DNA of 6,338 nt. Origin: Porticoccaceae bacterium (GTDB lineage: Bacteria > Pseudomonadota > Gammaproteobacteria > Pseudomonadales > Porticoccaceae). Below the pieces are notes generated by a model. It was not told the origin of the DNA. It ran no database searches and saw only the letters and a list, made by a program, of their open reading frames with translations. Where the stretch lies: assembly GCA_023228865.1 (NCBI GenBank), contig JALOAH010000155.1, positions 1 to 6,338 of the forward strand, given 5' to 3'. Below, one piece after another: positions 1 through 6,213 of the stretch. How positions within the stretch are numbered: position 1 is the stretch's first letter; each line of letters opens with the position of its first letter. The translations under genes were made by a program, and so were the position numbers.

Positions 1-1
1 G

Positions 2-679
2 ACCTTTCTCCAGCAAGTGGTGGACTTTGGTCCACAAATCCTCGCAGGGCTTGGCAACACCCTGTTGCTGGCTACTATCGTTACTCTCACCGGCCTGGTG
101 GGCGGTATCGGTGTTTTCTACCTCACTCTCAGCCAGAGCCGGCTGTGCCGCCGCCTCACTGAGAGCTATATTTCGTTCTTTATCGGGACGCCCCTGATCG
201 TCTTGCTGTTTCTGATGTATTACGGCTTGCCGCAGTGGGGGTTGCGCCTGTCACCTCTGGCGGTGGCTGTGATCGGCTTCACCATGAACGTATCGGCCTA
301 CAATGCCCGCTACCTGATGACGGCCTATCGCGGCCTCGACCAGGATGAATTGGAAGCCGCCCGAGCCCAGGGATTCAGTACCCTGCAAGTGTTCACCCTG
401 ATCACCCTGCCGCAGGTGCTGCGCCTGTCGGTGCCCGCTCTCACCAACCAGGCCATCCTCAACCTCAAGGATAGCTCGGTGGCCTTCCTGATTCAGTACA
501 CCGAGTTCTTTGCCCAGATACAGGATCTCGCCATTCGCAACTTCCAGTTCTTCAAGGCCTACCTGTTGGCCGGGGCAGTGTATCTGGCGATGGTTTCAGT
601 GGTCGTAGTTGCCGCCCGCTGGCTGGAGCGACGGCTGGTGCTGCCTCATCTCAAGCCAGGGCTTTTTCAAACAACATAA
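2..679 (+). CDS. Polar amino-acid ABC transporter permease (5' partial)
   Basis: Inner-membrane permease of the His/Glu/Gln/Arg/opine-type amino-acid ABC importers, which moves substrate delivered by a periplasmic binding protein and is driven by a cytoplasmic ATPase. The frame is open to the left edge. A GTG at 17 could start a 220-residue protein, but the sequence before it (TFLQQV) reads as part of the usual N-terminus, so the true start probably lies outside the window. Numbering from that GTG: a first hydrophobic segment at about 8-38, a GTPL motif at 57-60 followed by a membrane segment ending in YYGLP, and another segment at about 80-95. The EAA loop that contacts the ATPase runs from E113-A114-A115 through G119 to L131-P132. 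NLKDSSVAF (149-157) and a last membrane segment (about 183-200) follow. Family members often have Arg before GTPL; here it is Ile. The ATPase and binding protein are not in view and may lie upstream. The 3' end overlaps the convergent hydrolase gene by 29 bp. The substrate cannot be told. Confidence 0.9.
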   Translation, partial: TFLQQVVDFGPQILAGLGNTLLLATIVTLTGLVGGIGVFYLTLSQSRLCRRLTESYISFFIGTPLIVLLFLMYYGLPQWGLRLSPLAVAVIGFTMNVSAYNARYLMTAYRGLDQDELEAARAQGFSTLQVFTLITLPQVLRLSVPALTNQAILNLKDSSVAFLIQYTEFFAQIQDLAIRNFQFFKAYLLAGAVYLAMVSVVVVAARWLERRLVLPHLKPGLFQTT

Positions 680-1523
680 GCAACCGCCCCCACGCGCGCT
701 CTGCCTGCACTTTGTCGTACACCGGAGAATCCGGTACACACCAGCCGTGCAGCGCGCCTTCATACACCTCTACTTCAGCTTTGAGATTACTTTCAACAAA
801 AGCGTTGCGCAGAATGTCGTTCACGGCTGGTGCCCGCTCATGATCATTTTCCGCCACAGCAATCAGAAAATCTGCCGCCATAGTGGGAATCAACAGGTGT
901 GGACTGTCCTCCTCAGCTGTAGCCAGTCCTCCGCCGTGGAAGGAGGCGACGGCACCAATTCGCTCAGGAAGCTCAGCCGCCGCCCGCATTACAATCGGCC
1001 CACCCATGCAGTAGCCCATCACGCCTACTCTGCGGCGGGTGTCCACTGCGGGATGGGCATCCAGATAAGCGACGAAGGCACGGGCATCAACACGCTGGGC
1101 ATCCACTGTGAGCTCTTCCCGCAACGCCATAACCACACTGCGCACATCCGGATCTTGAAAACTGGCACCCTCCGGCACAACCGGTGCTGGCGCACTGCGA
1201 TAGAAGGGGTTGACCACCAGCACCGAGTACCCTGCTTCCGCCAAGCGGCGACCCAATGCGCGAAAGGTCGAGCGCAAGCCGAGGATATCCGGCCAGATCA
1301 CCACCCCAGCATGGCTACCGCTAGTCGGATGAACAAAGTAGCAATCCGCCTCGCCATTGAGTGTAGGAATAACGACCTCGGTCTCGATAACAGTCTGCAC
1401 ACTGGCCTCTGAGGAGAATATAGCCACCAGAGCTGCGGCAACCGCAAGGTGATTGAAGCGCCGTCGGGTAATGCCAGTTTGAAGGTGCTGCTTGTTGTCG
1501 TTTACTGTATGTTCATCACACAT
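651..1523 (-). CDS. Tat-exported dienelactone hydrolase family protein
   Basis: Alpha/beta hydrolase of the dienelactone hydrolase (DLH/carboxymethylenebutenolidase-like) family, 290 residues, expected to cleave an ester or lactone. The substrate is unknown. The catalytic triad is visible: nucleophile Cys172 in GYCMGG, Asp227 in AENDHE, and His259 in ALHGW, in the order and spacing normal for the family. The region around VIWPDILGL (75-83) matches the usual family N-terminal strand and loop. The N-terminus carries a twin-arginine signal: TRRRF at 19-23 followed by a hydrophobic stretch to about 36, with cleavage probably near 40. This implies folded export to the periplasm. The start at 1523 is supported by AGGGG at 1531-1535, 7 bases upstream on this strand, and by retention of the whole Tat signal. 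The gene stands alone, divergent from the efflux operon and convergent with the permease. Classical DLH acts in cytoplasmic chloroaromatic degradation, but no such pathway genes are here, so a function in that pathway is not supported. Confidence 0.9.
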   Translation of the reverse strand: MCDEHTVNDNKQHLQTGITRRRFNHLAVAAALVAIFSSEASVQTVIETEVVIPTLNGEADCYFVHPTSGSHAGVVIWPDILGLRSTFRALGRRLAEAGYSVLVVNPFYRSAPAPVVPEGASFQDPDVRSVVMALREELTVDAQRVDARAFVAYLDAHPAVDTRRRVGVMGYCMGGPIVMRAAAELPERIGAVASFHGGGLATAEEDSPHLLIPTMAADFLIAVAENDHERAPAVNDILRNAFVESNLKAEVEVYEGALHGWCVPDSPVYDKVQAERAWGRLLMLFEKALA

Positions 1524-1554
1524 AAAGCTACCCCTGTTAATTAGGCTTCAGAAA

Positions 1555-1582
1555 AGTGTATAAGCTGGGCACCAATTAACAA
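1555..1582 (-). promoter_or_regulatory. Candidate sigma70 promoter of the hydrolase gene
   Basis: On the minus strand, a TTGTTA (1582-1577) is followed after 16 bases by TACACT (1560-1555). Each matches the -35 and -10 consensus at four of six positions. Initiation near 1548 would give a leader of about 25 bases containing the AGGGG ribosome site. The position fits, but in an AT-rich spacer such matches arise by chance, so the call is tentative. Confidence 0.25.
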
Positions 1583-1742
1583 CCAGAAATACAACATAGA
1601 AAAATGCTAAACACCTATAAATCCACAGATATAAAAAGGATCTAGCGAAAAACCTCAAGGCTTTCTGCTTTGGACAGAGCCAGCTTTGATGATTACAATC
1701 CCAGCACCATTCAGAAATAGCGGGATTCTCCCCGGTGGATGA

Positions 1743-1761
1743 CGCGTACTCAAATTACGCG
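1743..1761. repeat. Inverted repeat, possible operator (CGCGTA-N7-TACGCG)
   Basis: A perfect 6-bp inverted repeat, CGCGTA and TACGCG, is separated by 7 bases for a total of 19 bp. It lies 125 bp upstream of the adaptor start. RND efflux operons are commonly repressed by TetR-type regulators that bind palindromes of about this size near the promoter, so this is a reasonable operator candidate. No regulator gene is in the window to pair it with, and a short palindrome can occur by chance. Confidence 0.3.
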
Positions 1762-1764
1762 AAA

Positions 1765-1784
1765 GACGGTGATTTTGCACTGTC
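1765..1784 (+). repeat. Imperfect inverted repeat / small hairpin (GACGGTG-N6-CACTGTC)
   Basis: Seven bases at 1765-1771 can pair with 1778-1784, with one G-U wobble in RNA, around a 6-base loop. It follows the previous inverted repeat by only 3 bases and immediately precedes the 12-bp tandem duplication. It could be a second half of a regulator binding region or a leader-RNA hairpin. It lacks a following T-run, so it is not a typical intrinsic terminator. Confidence 0.25.
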
Positions 1785-1808
1785 AAGGGACTAAAAAAGG
1801 GCCTAAAA
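1785..1808 (+). repeat. 12-bp tandem duplication containing SD-like AAGGG
   Basis: Two adjacent 12-base units, AAGGGACTAAAA (1785-1796) and AAGGGCCTAAAA (1797-1808), differ at one position. Each begins with an AAGGG that resembles a Shine-Dalgarno sequence. The second unit sits directly before the ATG of the 20-codon leader ORF, with 7 bases between AAGGG and ATG, and is its likely ribosome binding site. The first unit is too far upstream to serve the same start. Confidence 0.6.
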
Positions 1809-1871
1809 ATGAAGCAAGATAGCCGCCAAATAGGGGAAGGACGTGTAGATACTCCAGGTACTCCTTTGTGA
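1809..1871 (+). CDS. Putative 20-residue leader peptide of the efflux operon
   Basis: A short ORF beginning MKQDSRQIGEG and ending DTPGTPL, then TGA at 1869-1871. It starts with ATG and is preceded by AAGGG at 1797-1801 with a 7-base gap, a better ribosome site than that of the adaptor gene that follows. Its stop overlaps the adaptor's GTG start in the arrangement GTGA (1868-1871), the geometry of translational coupling by re-initiation. The peptide is hydrophilic and has no signal sequence or membrane segment. It matches no family I recognise, so the peptide itself may have no function and the act of translating it may be what matters. There is no run of one amino acid as in classical attenuators, though TPGTPL places two prolines near the end. 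The alternative is a chance ORF, which is always possible at 20 codons. The good ribosome site and exact 4-base overlap argue against this. Confidence 0.45.
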   Translation: MKQDSRQIGEGRVDTPGTPL

Positions 1872-3019
1872 AGAAATATACCCCGAGTGGATTAATCATG
1901 GCGGTAATGCTCACCCTGGTGCTGGGCTTAACCGCTTGTGGTGCCCCCGAGGCTCCCCCACCACCCTCACCCCCAGAGGTAAACATAGTCCTTCTGAAAT
2001 CAGCGGCTGTGCCAATGGACTTGGTCTACACTGCACGTACCCGTGGAGAACGCGAAGTGGAAGTGCGGGCCCGTGTCTCAGGTATCTTACAAAAACGTTA
2101 TTACCGTGAAGGTGCGGCGGTCGAAGCCGAGGCCCTCTTATTCCGTATTGATCCGGCGCCATTTGTAGCCGCGGTACGTAGCGCCGAAGGCCGTCTCGGC
2201 GTCGAGCAAGCACGATTGGTAGAAGCGGAACTACAACGCGAACGCGTTCATAAGCTGGTAGAGCGAGGTTTCAGTGCAGATCGCGAGCGTGACTTGGCAG
2301 AAGCCGCCTTTGCATCAGCCAAAGCTGCAGTAGCCGCCGCAGTAGCCGAACTCGAACAGGCAAAGCTCGACCTGGCCTATACTGAAGTGCGTGCTCCCAT
2401 CGCAGGCATCACAGGTCGCGAAGCTCGCTCTGAAGGCAGCCTTATCCATGCGGGTGCTGAATCGAGCTTACTAACAACAATTGCACAGTCCGATCGTTTG
2501 TATATCGACTTTGCCCTGCCCGAAGACGAAGCACGGCTGGTACGCGAAGCACTGACACAAGAGCCAGAGGCTGTTAGTGTGAGCCTGCACACCGCCGGCG
2601 GCAAGGAGTTGGTGGACAAAGCTAGAATAGAATTTATCGACACACGAGTACATGGCGATACTGGCACAGTAGAAGTTCGTGCAACACTAGACAACACTGC
2701 TGGCGCCCTGGCACCTGGGCAATTTGTTCGCGCCTCTATCAAAGGGCTGAGCACGGCTGCAGGCATCTATGTACCAGCACGAGCAGTGCTACACAGCGCC
2801 GATGGCCCCTTCGTCTGGACACTGGATGACCAGAACACCGTACAATTTCAGCCTGTTGAGCTGGGTTTAGGAGTCGGTAACCTTTTGCATGTACAAGCCG
2901 GACTCAAAGCCGATGATCGCGTAATCGTGGATGGTGTTCTAAAGGTTCAACCTGGCTCACCAGCGACACCAGTGGAGGTAACGCTGGATAGCACACCTGC
3001 TGCTATCGCGAGCCAATAA
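1868..3019 (+). CDS. RND efflux periplasmic adaptor (membrane fusion) lipoprotein
   Basis: Periplasmic adaptor of an AcrA/MexA-type tripartite pump, 383 residues, a normal length. It links the inner-membrane RND protein to an outer-membrane channel. The N-terminus is a lipoprotein signal: KK at 2-3, a hydrophobic core at about 9-21, and lipobox LTAC with acylated Cys24. A proline-rich linker follows (PPPPSPP, 30-36). The half-lipoyl motifs are VRARVSGILQKRYYREGAAV (67-86) and VRAPIAGITGR (174-184), enclosing an Ala/Glu/Arg-rich alpha-helical hairpin at about 98-170. A beta-barrel region (about 210-290, ending GALAPGQFVRA) and a membrane-proximal domain (about 298-372) complete the fold. The GTG start keeps the KK of the signal; the first ATG in frame (residue 11) would lose it. 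Its own ribosome site is weak (AGG, 9 bases upstream), and the start overlaps the stop of a leader ORF, suggesting coupled translation. The RND gene follows after 2 bases. The residue after Cys24 is Gly, not the Asp that retains AcrA in the inner membrane. Confidence 0.93.
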   Translation: MKKYTPSGLIMAVMLTLVLGLTACGAPEAPPPPSPPEVNIVLLKSAAVPMDLVYTARTRGEREVEVRARVSGILQKRYYREGAAVEAEALLFRIDPAPFVAAVRSAEGRLGVEQARLVEAELQRERVHKLVERGFSADRERDLAEAAFASAKAAVAAAVAELEQAKLDLAYTEVRAPIAGITGREARSEGSLIHAGAESSLLTTIAQSDRLYIDFALPEDEARLVREALTQEPEAVSVSLHTAGGKELVDKARIEFIDTRVHGDTGTVEVRATLDNTAGALAPGQFVRASIKGLSTAAGIYVPARAVLHSADGPFVWTLDDQNTVQFQPVELGLGVGNLLHVQAGLKADDRVIVDGVLKVQPGSPATPVEVTLDSTPAAIASQ

Positions 3020-3021
3020 TA

Positions 3022-6000
3022 ATGTTTGCCCGATTTATAGATAGGCCCCTGTTAGCCTGCGTATTGTCCGCCTTTATCGTTATTGCCGGCTTGGTGTCGC
3101 TGGGGTCACTACCTGTGGCCCTCTATCCGGACATTCTACCTCCGATGGTCGAGGTATCGACCTCTTATCCCGGAGCAACACCAGAGGTGTCAGCTGAGAC
3201 TGTTAACGCACCGCTGGAACAACAGATTAATGGCGCTGAGGGAATGATCTATCAGCGCTCAGCCGCTGCTGCGGATGGTACAACTCAGGTAGTCGTGACA
3301 TTTGCGATAGGCACCGACCCTGATCAGGCAGTGATCAACGTGCAGAATCGTGTGCAAGCAGCGTTGCCTCTACTGCCAGAAGAAGTACGCCGCCAGGGTG
3401 TAGTGGTGCGCAAACTCAACTGGACGGCTGTGTCATATATTAGTATAGACGCGGTGGATGGGCGCTACGACGACACTTTTATCTCCAACTACGCGCTCGT
3501 CAATATTGCCGATGAACTCCGCCGTGTACCGGGAGTAGCCAGTATTGATGCCTTCGGCGCCAAAGAGCACTCCATTCGTATCTGGTTACAGCCAGACAAA
3601 CTGGCGCAGTTTGGACTCACGCCAATGGATGTTGCCACTGCTGTGCGTGAACAGAACTCACAGTTTGCGACCGGGCGCATCGGTGATGAACCATCACCCG
3701 AGTACACTGATCTCAGTATCAGCATTACCGCAAAGGGACGCCTGGTCACACCACAGGAATTTGAACGCATCATTCTAAAGGCCGAGGCAGGTGGTTCCAT
3801 CGTACGCCTCGGCGATGTAGCGCGCGTAGAGTTAGCTGCGCGCGATTACAGTGTCACCAATACGCAAGGCGGCAAACCTGCTGTCACCCTGGGGGTATTT
3901 CCACAACCTGGGGCCAATGTCATCGATATCTCCAACGATGTACGTGAAACACTGCAGCGACTGGAGCAGGAATTCCCAGAGGGAATGCGCTGGCAAATTG
4001 TGTTCGATACTACGGACTTTGTGCGCGTTTCGATCAAAGAAGTACTAAAGACATTAGCCGAAGCGGTAATATTAGTGTTTCTCGTTGTGTTCTTGTTTCT
4101 GCAGAACTGGCGCGCGACTTTAATTCCCTGTCTGGCAGTACCTGTGTCACTCATCGGTGCATTAGCTGGAATGCTGGCACTAGGCGTCACCATAAACTTG
4201 ACGACCTTGTTTGCAATGGTGCTATCGATCGGTATTGTTGTCGATGATGCTATCGTCGTTCTGGAGAATGTGGAGCGGCACATGCGCACCGAGGGTGTTA
4301 GTGCACGGGAAGCAACCAGGCGTGCAATGCGTGAAGTTACCAGCCCACTAATTGCAATCGTACTGGTACTCACAGCGGTATTTCTTCCCGTGGCATTTCT
4401 CGGCGGGCTTGCGGGCGAAATGTACCGGCAGTTTGCGATTACGCTATCTGTCGCGGTAATTATCTCGGGATTTGTTGCACTAACACTAACACCAGCCCTG
4501 TGTGCGTTACTGCTAAAGCCCCACGTGGAAAAACCCTCTGGTGGTATGTTAGCCCGCTATGGACAGTGGTTCGAACGTGTCACTCTGCGCTACGCACAAG
4601 GGGTAGCCTTTTTTATTCGTCACAGTGTGCTTGCCACGACTCTGTTCGCCATCATGCTTGGCGTAACCTGGAAACTCTCGGATGCATTACCTACGTCCTT
4701 GGTGCCAGAGGAAGATCAGGGCTATATTATCGCAATGCCCTTTCTACCCCCCGCAGCTTCACTGAAGCGGACCAACGCGGTGATGCAACAGATTGAGCAG
4801 AACCTAGCCGATCACCCAGCAGTACTAGAAACCGTCTCATTTGGAGGGTTTGATCCCTATACTTTCGTACCTCGCCCTGGTACTGGCTTTTCCTTTATCA
4901 CCTTTAAACCCTGGTCAGAGCGGCGCGATGAAGCCCTTCAGTCGCCAGCCTTAGTTAATGAAGTAATGGCAATGGATGCCGAGATCAAGGATGCACTGGT
5001 CTTCGGGGCCCCGCCACCACCCATTGAAGGGCTGTCAGCAACCGGAGGTTTTGAGGGGTTCGTACAGTCTCGCGTCGGCTCCGATTATCAGGCTCTGGAA
5101 GCAGCTACAAACAAACTCGTCGCTGCAGCAGCTGAGCGACCAGAGGTCGCAGGGGTGTTTACATCATTTTCTGCACAGGTGCCACAACTCAGGCTAGATA
5201 TCGACCGTGAGCAGGCCAAGTTGCTGGGTGTCGATATCGACGAAATTTTTGCGACACTACAAAGTACGTTTGGTGCCTACTATGTCAACGACTTCAACCT
5301 GCTGGGCCGCGTCTATCGTGTCCAGATGCAATCTGACGCCCAATATCGGACCCATGCTGAAGATCTGCGCCATGTCTACGTGCGCAGCAAGAACGGCAGA
5401 CCTATACCGATCACAGCATTAGGTGAGACGTATCTCGTAACCGGTCCTGACATGGTCGAGCGCTTCAACATTTATCCCGCTGCACGTCTGTTAGGTGGTC
5501 CGGCTCCAGGCTACAGCTCTGGTCAAGCGTTAGCAGTGATGGAAGAATTGGCTCACGAACATCTACCCGCAGGCTATACACTGGAATGGAACGCACAGGC
5601 TTTTCTGGAGAAGCAAATCGTGCAGAACACCGCCGGGCTTTATTTGCTGGCGATGCTAATGGTATTTCTGATTCTAGCCGCTCAGTATGAGCGCTTATCA
5701 CTACCCTTTGCAGTGATTCTCTCAGTCCCGTTTGCCGTGTTCGGCGCCTTCGTCGCTGTATGGGCACGAGGCTTGCACAATGATCTCTACCTGCAGATCG
5801 GTCTGATCACACTAGTCGGTCTCGCAGCAAAAAATGCCATCTTGATCGTCGAGTTCGCCGCAGCCCGAGTCAAGGACGGTCTCGGTATCTCAGAAGCAGC
5901 GATCGAAGCGGCACGACTCCGTTTCCGACCAATCCTGATGACGTCACTAGCATTTATTCTCGGTGTACTACCACTGGCTATCAGCAGTGGTGCTGGCGCC

Positions 6001-6174
6001 AACGCACGGCACTCAATTGGCACCGGCGTTATCGGCGGTATGCTGGCGGCCACTTTTTTGGCCACACTGTTCACGCCGCTGTTCTTCTGCTGGGCTGAGC
6101 GCACCGGTCGATGGTTAAAAGCAGCCTTTAATGTTTCCGGACAATCTCGATCGGAGCAGGAATCTGAGCGTTAG
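3022..6174 (+). CDS. HAE1-type RND multidrug efflux transporter (AcrB/MexF-like)
   Basis: Inner-membrane proton/substrate antiporter of the hydrophobe/amphiphile efflux RND class, 1050 residues, full length and uninterrupted. The layout is typical: TM1 (about 10-30), a first large periplasmic domain, TM2-TM6 (about 345-496), TM7 (about 535-551), a second periplasmic domain, and TM8-TM12 (about 871-1024). The proton-relay residues are present: Asp408 and Asp409 in GIVVDDAIVV of TM4, Lys937 in GLAAKNAILIVEF of TM10, and Arg969 in RPILMTSLAFILG of TM11. Phe178 in DAFGA and FITFKPW (625-631) match porter-domain positions known from AcrB. The switch-loop segment (about 605-622) is aromatic-rich and appears longer than in AcrB. 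The gene starts 2 bases after the adaptor stop with no clear Shine-Dalgarno, so its translation is probably coupled. Substrates cannot be read from the sequence; drugs, dyes, detergents, solvents or bile-like compounds are the family range. No outer-membrane factor gene follows; an ISL3-type element does. Confidence 0.96.
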   Translation: MFARFIDRPLLACVLSAFIVIAGLVSLGSLPVALYPDILPPMVEVSTSYPGATPEVSAETVNAPLEQQINGAEGMIYQRSAAAADGTTQVVVTFAIGTDPDQAVINVQNRVQAALPLLPEEVRRQGVVVRKLNWTAVSYISIDAVDGRYDDTFISNYALVNIADELRRVPGVASIDAFGAKEHSIRIWLQPDKLAQFGLTPMDVATAVREQNSQFATGRIGDEPSPEYTDLSISITAKGRLVTPQEFERIILKAEAGGSIVRLGDVARVELAARDYSVTNTQGGKPAVTLGVFPQPGANVIDISNDVRETLQRLEQEFPEGMRWQIVFDTTDFVRVSIKEVLKTLAEAVILVFLVVFLFLQNWRATLIPCLAVPVSLIGALAGMLALGVTINLTTLFAMVLSIGIVVDDAIVVLENVERHMRTEGVSAREATRRAMREVTSPLIAIVLVLTAVFLPVAFLGGLAGEMYRQFAITLSVAVIISGFVALTLTPALCALLLKPHVEKPSGGMLARYGQWFERVTLRYAQGVAFFIRHSVLATTLFAIMLGVTWKLSDALPTSLVPEEDQGYIIAMPFLPPAASLKRTNAVMQQIEQNLADHPAVLETVSFGGFDPYTFVPRPGTGFSFITFKPWSERRDEALQSPALVNEVMAMDAEIKDALVFGAPPPPIEGLSATGGFEGFVQSRVGSDYQALEAATNKLVAAAAERPEVAGVFTSFSAQVPQLRLDIDREQAKLLGVDIDEIFATLQSTFGAYYVNDFNLLGRVYRVQMQSDAQYRTHAEDLRHVYVRSKNGRPIPITALGETYLVTGPDMVERFNIYPAARLLGGPAPGYSSGQALAVMEELAHEHLPAGYTLEWNAQAFLEKQIVQNTAGLYLLAMLMVFLILAAQYERLSLPFAVILSVPFAVFGAFVAVWARGLHNDLYLQIGLITLVGLAAKNAILIVEFAAARVKDGLGISEAAIEAARLRFRPILMTSLAFILGVLPLAISSGAGANARHSIGTGVIGGMLAATFLATLFTPLFFCWAERTGRWLKAAFNVSGQSRSEQESER

Positions 6175-6213
6175 GATCCGAGAGGGATATAGCCGCCATT
6201 TTCCTAGCTAGAT

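Larger units (their letters stand above)
1524..1808. other. Divergent intergenic region between hydrolase and efflux operon
   Basis: This is non-coding spacer between two divergently transcribed units and is AT-richer than the genes on each side, especially at 1571-1650. It should hold the promoters for both directions. TATAAA occurs at 1616-1621 and 1630-1635 on the plus strand, but neither has a convincing -35 at the right distance, so no promoter for the efflux operon is called. The right half contains two inverted repeats and a 12-bp tandem duplication, listed separately. No RNA gene or recognisable gene remnant was found. Confidence 0.7.

Noticed and set aside
721..735. Perfect palindrome ACCGGA-GAA-TCCGGT near the 3' end of the hydrolase gene
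   Set aside because: It lies within coding sequence and has no T-run after it on either strand, so it is not a convincing terminator or operator.
609..1412. Long plus-strand open frame of 267 codons opposite the hydrolase gene
   Set aside because: It is antisense to a gene with a complete catalytic triad and Tat signal. Its translation is rich in His, Cys and Arg without domain character, as expected for a shadow frame.
1616..1635. Two TATAAA boxes on the plus strand as -10 elements for the efflux operon
   Set aside because: Neither has a -35 match at 16-18 bases. The stretch is simply AT-rich and lies over 200 bases before the adaptor.
1783..1986. 67-codon minus-strand ORF across the adaptor leader
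   Set aside because: Its Gly-rich part is the complement of the adaptor's proline-rich linker. It has no independent support.
3846..4373. 175-codon minus-strand open frame inside the RND gene
   Set aside because: It lies opposite conserved transmembrane segments TM2-TM5 of the RND protein. Its Ser/Thr-rich translation has no recognisable domain.
6175..6213. Intrinsic terminator after the RND gene
   Set aside because: No GC-rich hairpin followed by a T-run is present. CTAGCTAG at 6204-6211 is a palindrome without a loop.
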